Origin: an uncultured Treponema sp. | GTDB taxonomy: Bacteria; Spirochaetota; Spirochaetia; Treponematales; Treponemataceae | NCBI GenBank assembly: GCA_934699065.1 | Contig: CAKUWD010000130.1 | Location: 1-7,972 of the forward strand | DNA: 7,972 bases | Direction of reading: 5' to 3' | Shown here: positions 4,669-7,972 of the stretch, piece by piece | Layout of the letters: every line of letters begins with the position of its first letter | Numbering within the stretch: the first letter of the stretch is position 1 | Notes under the pieces: model-generated | What the model was told of the DNA's origin: nothing | Seen by the model: only the letters and a program-made list of their open reading frames with translations | The model's database searches: none | Position numbers and translations under genes: made by a program

Positions 4669-6978
4669 ATGAAAGCAAAGGCTCCTAAGTCTAAAAAAAC
4701 ACGTTCATCATCTAAAAACAAAATCAAATTTAATTCAAAAAAATTCTTTTTTTATTTCTGCAGGATTATCCCGGCAGCATTTATGACAGCCCTTTTCCTC
4801 CTTCCAATAGGAATGCAAAGTATAAGCCTGGGAGATGCTGAAAGTTCAGCAAATCTTATCTACCCATATCTTTTGCCCTTTACACAGGCAGAAATGATAC
4901 AGGATTCTTTTTTCCATATCATTTATTTTATTATTTACTTTGTTCCCTTTACTGCGCTCTTTCTATTAATTTCGCTTTTTATAAAAGGTAAGGTAAACAC
5001 GCTTCTTTATGTGATTACATACATCAGCCTTACCTTCTATCTTTTCTGTTCGGTAACCTGTCTTGTAATATTTGCAAACTGCTGGAGATGGTTTCTTCAT
5101 CTTCCAATTCCTGTTTACATTGCTTTTGGCTGTGCTTTTATTTCTCATGCACTTATGTCGATTTTCGGAATTCTCTTTTTACGAGAGATGAATCCTGAAT
5201 TTGCGGAGTACAAAAAAATTCAGGCAGAATCAAAACAAAAAACAAAGATTTCTATAAAAACAAAAGTCACTTTTGCTGTCATCAGCGTTATTGCTGTAAT
5301 CATGGTCTTCTTTACAATTCTGATCTTGCACAGCTATAAAAAAATGTTTACAGAAGCCGTTAGTGATGTAGGCCGCTCTCAGGCAGAACAAACCTCTACC
5401 GTTTACGATTCTGCAGATGGAAAATACGAAAAAATTGCCCCATACTTTACCCAGCAGAAAGAAGCAAATAGTTACGCAGACTGTCCTTTTGAACGAATTG
5501 ATATAATTACTGCAAGTACACCGGGAAACATTCTTTTTAAGAAAGAAGGAGACAAAGTTACCTTCACAGCAAACGAAGATGAATCAATTCCAAAACTTGA
5601 AGATATTAACTGGCCTGAATATGATGTTTTCTCTTATACGACAGCAATCGGCCGCGTAAAAGAAATCCCGGAAAGTGAAAAGAAAATCAGCCCGGAAAAA
5701 GCCCGCGAATATTTTGCAAACTTTATGAATGGAAACTATAAAAAACAACCGGTTATCGATGGTGATTACTGCAAATACATTTACCCGGTTTCCTTTACAA
5801 GAAAAGCAGGCTTTAAGCTTACAGGTTTTTCAATAGTAACTTATAAAACAGAAATCCTCATGCGTTCTTATTTCCATGTGCAGATTTACGTTTTCACAAT
5901 GGTTGTAATGTTCCTTTACATTGCAATTATTTTTGCTCTTCTGATTGCAGACTTTATTACAAATCCTCTTTTATATCTTAAAACAAATGTCCGAAAATCC
6001 GCTGATACACTCGGAGAAATTCTTGATGGTAATTCAAAAATCACAGCAGACCAGCTTACATTTATTGATTCCATTAAAACCCGTGATGAAACAAAAGACC
6101 TTTCAAAAGAAATCAAAAATATGGTCGGAATCATCCGTGGAATAATTCCATATATTTCCTTTTCAACACTTCAGGCTGCAGATAAAGATACTAAAAAAAC
6201 AACAACCTCCCGCGAATTGTGTTTTCTTTTTACAGATATCCGTGGTTTTACAACCTTATGCGAAGGTAAAAAACCTCAGGAAGTCGTAGAAATCTTAAAT
6301 CACTACCTTGATATAGAAACAGAAATTATTCTTAATAATGGCGGCGATGTAGACAAATTCGTAGGTGATGAAATGATGGCTTTCTTTGCAGGCCCTAAAA
6401 AAGAATACAATGCCTGTAAAGCCGCTATGGAAATCCGGGCTGCTATGCGTTTTCAGCAGGAGCAGGCTTTAGCAGACGGCTCAGATTATATTTCCATGGG
6501 AATAGGAATCAATACAGGACGTGTCGTTTTTGGTTCAGTAGGAGCCAGAAGCCGCATGGACTTTACTTCCATTGGTGACACAGTAAATCTTGCAGCACGT
6601 TTGGAAAGCGCAAACAAAGCTTACGGTTCTAAGGCAATCATTACAGAAGCTGTTTTTGAAAAGCTTAAAGATACCTTTGTTTGCCGTGAGCTCGACTTTA
6701 TAAAAGTAAAAGGGAAGAATGAACCTGTAAGAATCTATGAGATTTTACAGACAAAAGCAGCTGCTGTAGACAAGCTTTTTGATATAAAAGATTTGTTTGA
6801 AAAAGGTCTTACTGCCTACCGCAAACAAGCCTGGGACAAAGCAGAAGAAATGTTCCAGCTCTGTAATGAAAAATATCAGGACATGCCGTCTGTCATCTTC
6901 CTTGACCGCATAGCACATTTTAAAATTAACCCGCCGCCTAAAAAATGGGACGGCGTTTTTGAAATGAAGGTTAAGTAA
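4669..6978 (+). CDS. Membrane class III adenylate cyclase with extracytoplasmic sensor region
   Basis: Predicted to make cAMP from ATP at the inner membrane. The 769 residues start with a basic tail, then hydrophobic segments at about 27-49, 80-106, 110-137, 145-171 and 200-221. A soluble region of about 180 residues (222-400) follows, probably outside the membrane, then a last transmembrane segment (405-430), a HAMP-like linker (431-500) and the cyclase domain (about 515-695). Catalytic residues are complete: metal aspartates D523 (FTDIRGF) and D567 (KFVGDE), purine-selecting K563 and T633, and N640 and R644 (NLAARLE). Lys with Asp/Thr indicates ATP rather than GTP as substrate. A 70-residue tail (700-769) with a TPR-like helical pair ends in PPPKKWDGVFEMKVK. 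The sensor region has no family I recognise. It is divergent from the S1 gene and convergent with a CRP-like gene. Confidence 0.93.
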   Translation: MKAKAPKSKKTRSSSKNKIKFNSKKFFFYFCRIIPAAFMTALFLLPIGMQSISLGDAESSANLIYPYLLPFTQAEMIQDSFFHIIYFIIYFVPFTALFLLISLFIKGKVNTLLYVITYISLTFYLFCSVTCLVIFANCWRWFLHLPIPVYIAFGCAFISHALMSIFGILFLREMNPEFAEYKKIQAESKQKTKISIKTKVTFAVISVIAVIMVFFTILILHSYKKMFTEAVSDVGRSQAEQTSTVYDSADGKYEKIAPYFTQQKEANSYADCPFERIDIITASTPGNILFKKEGDKVTFTANEDESIPKLEDINWPEYDVFSYTTAIGRVKEIPESEKKISPEKAREYFANFMNGNYKKQPVIDGDYCKYIYPVSFTRKAGFKLTGFSIVTYKTEILMRSYFHVQIYVFTMVVMFLYIAIIFALLIADFITNPLLYLKTNVRKSADTLGEILDGNSKITADQLTFIDSIKTRDETKDLSKEIKNMVGIIRGIIPYISFSTLQAADKDTKKTTTSRELCFLFTDIRGFTTLCEGKKPQEVVEILNHYLDIETEIILNNGGDVDKFVGDEMMAFFAGPKKEYNACKAAMEIRAAMRFQQEQALADGSDYISMGIGINTGRVVFGSVGARSRMDFTSIGDTVNLAARLESANKAYGSKAIITEAVFEKLKDTFVCRELDFIKVKGKNEPVRIYEILQTKAAAVDKLFDIKDLFEKGLTAYRKQAWDKAEEMFQLCNEKYQDMPSVIFLDRIAHFKINPPPKKWDGVFEMKVK

Positions 6979-7001
6979 GCCTAATATTGAAGAACCGTTA
7001 A

Positions 7002-7027
7002 AAACAAAACGCGAAAGCGGTTTGTTT
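7002..7027 (+). terminator. GAAA-capped hairpin after the cyclase gene
   Basis: An 11-bp stem with one A-G mismatch (7002-7012 with 7017-7027) is closed by a GAAA tetraloop, 24 bases past the cyclase stop. There is no T-run after it on the plus strand (TAGGTTC), so it may be a weak terminator or a 3'-end stabiliser. On the minus strand the same stem is followed by TTAACGG only. Confidence 0.4.
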
Positions 7028-7098
7028 AGGTTCATCAAAAAGATGGCTCAGAGCGAGATTAATCGAGCGACTAAAATCGAAAATCCGTTAAAAAACAT

Positions 7099-7115
7099 AT
7101 CAGACTCGAACCAAC
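7099..7115 (-). other. tRNA T-arm-like fragment
   Basis: Minus-strand GTTGG-TTCGAGT-CTGAT can fold as a 5-bp stem (mostly G-U wobble) with a 7-base T-loop. Twelve bases (7100-7111) are identical to the T-arm of the tRNA-Thr gene at 7314-7325. No acceptor, D-arm or anticodon arm accompanies it, so it is not a tRNA gene. It may be a tRNA-derived scrap or a coincidence around the conserved T-loop. Confidence 0.3.
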
Positions 7116-7125
7116 CTCTCCAGTC

Positions 7126-7226
7126 GCAGACTTCGTGTCTGCTCCTTCCGGGCATCTACGTTCGCTGTCGGTGCCATCCATGGCACCTTTTCCAGAAAAT
7201 TGCTCCAAGCCTTCGCAATTTTCTGG
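7126..7226. repeat. Second three-hairpin intergenic element
   Basis: Three perfect stem-loops occur in about 100 bases: GCAGAC/GTCTGC with a TTCGT loop (7126-7142), GGTGCCA/TGGCACC with a TCCA loop (7170-7187), and a 12-bp stem CCAGAAAATTGC/GCAATTTTCTGG with an 11-base loop (7192-7226). The block is more GC-rich than its flanks and no convincing protein is encoded on either strand. Linkers contain GCTCC after a hairpin arm and TCCGCTA (7234-7240), both also found in the element at 1969-2045 (GCTCC at 1989, TCCGCTA at 2011-2017). With the hairpin at 7002-7027 and the T-arm fragment it accounts for most of the gene-free stretch 6979-7304. Confidence 0.6.
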
Positions 7227-7265
7227 CGCTCACTCCGCTAGTCAGTTCGTATTTTCTTTAATCTA

Positions 7266-7295
7266 TAAAAAAACCGTGCCTTTTTCCTGCACGGT
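7266..7295 (-). terminator. Rho-independent terminator of the crp-like/tRNA-Thr unit
   Basis: A perfect 7-bp stem (ACCGTGC at 7273-7279, GCACGGT at 7289-7295) with a 9-base loop is followed on the minus strand by seven T (7266-7272). It begins 10 bases past the 3' end of the tRNA gene, a classic arrangement. Confidence 0.88.
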
Positions 7296-7304
7296 CAAAT
7301 TTCA

Positions 7305-7377
7305 AGCCGACTGTCAGACTCGAACTGACTACCTGCGCGTTACGAGTGCGCTGCTCTACCTGGTGAGCTAAGTCGGC
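7305..7377 (-). tRNA. tRNA-Thr (anticodon CGU)
   Basis: The 73-base minus-strand sequence folds as a cloverleaf. It has a perfect 7-bp acceptor stem (GCCGACT/AGTCGGC), a 4-bp D-stem (GCTC/GAGC), a perfect 5-bp T-stem with TTCGAGT loop and a 5-base variable loop. The anticodon loop is CTCGTAA, anticodon CGT at 7342-7344, which reads ACG threonine codons. The anticodon stem has an A31-C39 mismatch at its loop end, where E. coli tRNA-Thr(CGU) has an A-U pair. The discriminator is U and CCA is not encoded, so CCA-adding enzyme is needed. It lies 25 bases after the CRP-like stop codon with no clear promoter of its own and probably shares that transcript and the terminator at 7266-7295. Confidence 0.93.
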
Positions 7378-7402
7378 GAATGTACATAATTTGGGTAAGA
7401 AA

Positions 7403-7972
7403 TTAAAGGCCGGCGCCTCTTGCTCCACCGCGGGTATCAACAGTACGCTTCATATCGTTGATATTGTTTACGATCATGTAATTTTCGTAAACCTCAATCT
7501 TTCGGCGTTCAACAAACTTATTAATTTCGTCGCGTGTTACCTCTGGATTAAGACCTGCCCAATGAGCAACATCAGAAATTGTAACATTAAAACGACGCTG
7601 CTTTTCTGCTTCGTTCATTACAGGGTTCATTTCATCCAAAAGCATGAATACATCTGCAATACGAGCCTGTAAATCTTTAATAACCAGAATTCTAAAGCGA
7701 CGTTTCTGATCGTAAATACGCTTACAGAAAAGTTTAAGAAGCAGCAAAGCCATCTGTGGGTTTCCTGTAATCAAAAGTTCAAAGTTTTCTTTATTGAATT
7801 CAAGACACTTTACACGACCAGCAGCCATACAGGTTGCAGAACGCGCAGAATTATCAAGAATTGCCATTTCACCAAAGAACTCACCAGGCTTTAATACATC
7901 AAGGTTCTTTTTACTGCCATTTACACATTTTACAAGCTGAACACGACCACTCTGAATCAGATAGAAACAATC
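7403..7972 (-). CDS. CRP/FNR-family cyclic-nucleotide-binding regulator, 5' end missing
   Basis: The last 189 codons of a gene that enters from beyond the right edge. The visible part opens in the cNMP-binding beta-roll (DCFYLIQSGRVQL), continues through the phosphate-binding cassette (PGEFFGEMAILDNSARSAT, visible residues 29-47, with E35, R44 and S45 matching E72, R82 and S83 of E. coli CRP), then the dimerisation helix, and a winged helix-turn-helix at about visible residues 132-170 (TISDVAHWAGLNPEVTRDEI). These residues argue for real cAMP binding rather than a degenerate FNR-type pocket, and there are no Fe-S cysteines in view. It is probably a DNA-binding transcription factor. The gene converges on the adenylate cyclase, its likely ligand source. 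The missing start prevents judging its promoter or full length. Confidence 0.88.
   Translation of the reverse strand, partial: DCFYLIQSGRVQLVKCVNGSKKNLDVLKPGEFFGEMAILDNSARSATCMAAGRVKCLEFNKENFELLITGNPQMALLLLKLFCKRIYDQKRRFRILVIKDLQARIADVFMLLDEMNPVMNEAEKQRRFNVTISDVAHWAGLNPEVTRDEINKFVERRKIEVYENYMIVNNINDMKRTVDTRGGARGAGL

Noticed and set aside
4527..4727. 66-codon minus-strand frame over the cyclase start
   Set aside because: Covers the divergent promoter region and the cyclase N-terminus; no ribosome binding site or recognisable product.
7099..7180. Second tRNA gene or pseudogene
   Set aside because: Only a T-arm-like fold is found; acceptor, D and anticodon arms cannot be built from the upstream minus-strand sequence.
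7022..7371. Plus-strand frames across the spacer and tRNA gene
   Set aside because: They translate hairpin arms and the antisense strand of tRNA-Thr; no protein character.

Overview
The window is AT-rich bacterial chromosome. Its gene content and style point to a spirochaete, most likely a host-associated Treponema. The reasons are a multi-pass class III adenylate cyclase with a short C-terminal tail, a four-domain S1 protein, sparse Shine-Dalgarno sites and A/T-rich spacers carrying hairpin repeats. This assignment is inference from overall character; no 16S or other marker gene is present.

Layout, left to right. At 1-32 is the 5' end of an unidentified minus-strand gene. A minus-strand pair follows after a terminator (132-173): rlmE (23S rRNA 2'-O-methyltransferase) and, overlapping it by 4 nt, a membrane-anchored LysM/M23 peptidase. 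Upstream of rlmE is a spacer with three successive hairpins (1969-2045), the last of which looks like a terminator. Beyond it lies a broken toxin-antitoxin locus: an intact MNT-type nucleotidyltransferase (antitoxin-like) followed by a hepT toxin gene collapsed to its first ten and last roughly 28 codons (2074-2182). Next come a metallo-beta-lactamase-fold hydrolase, an inverted doublet of a GGTTGAGCTTGTCGAAACC-type repeat, and an S1 RNA-binding protein, all on the minus strand.

A divergent promoter region (4506-4668) separates the S1 gene from a plus-strand membrane adenylate cyclase of 769 residues. The 326-nt spacer after the cyclase holds a GAAA-capped hairpin, a T-arm-like snippet and another three-hairpin element (7126-7226). 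The right end is a minus-strand unit: a CRP-like cyclic-nucleotide-binding regulator that runs off the window, then tRNA-Thr(CGU) and a rho-independent terminator.

Functional links: the cyclase would make cAMP from ATP, and the CRP-like protein next door is a plausible receptor, so this may be a local cAMP signalling pair arranged tail to tail with a tRNA between. The rest is housekeeping (ribosome modification, S1-type RNA binding, cell-wall remodelling). I see no intact defence system, mobile element or CRISPR array. The most unusual content is the deleted HepT gene and the three structured intergenic repeats.
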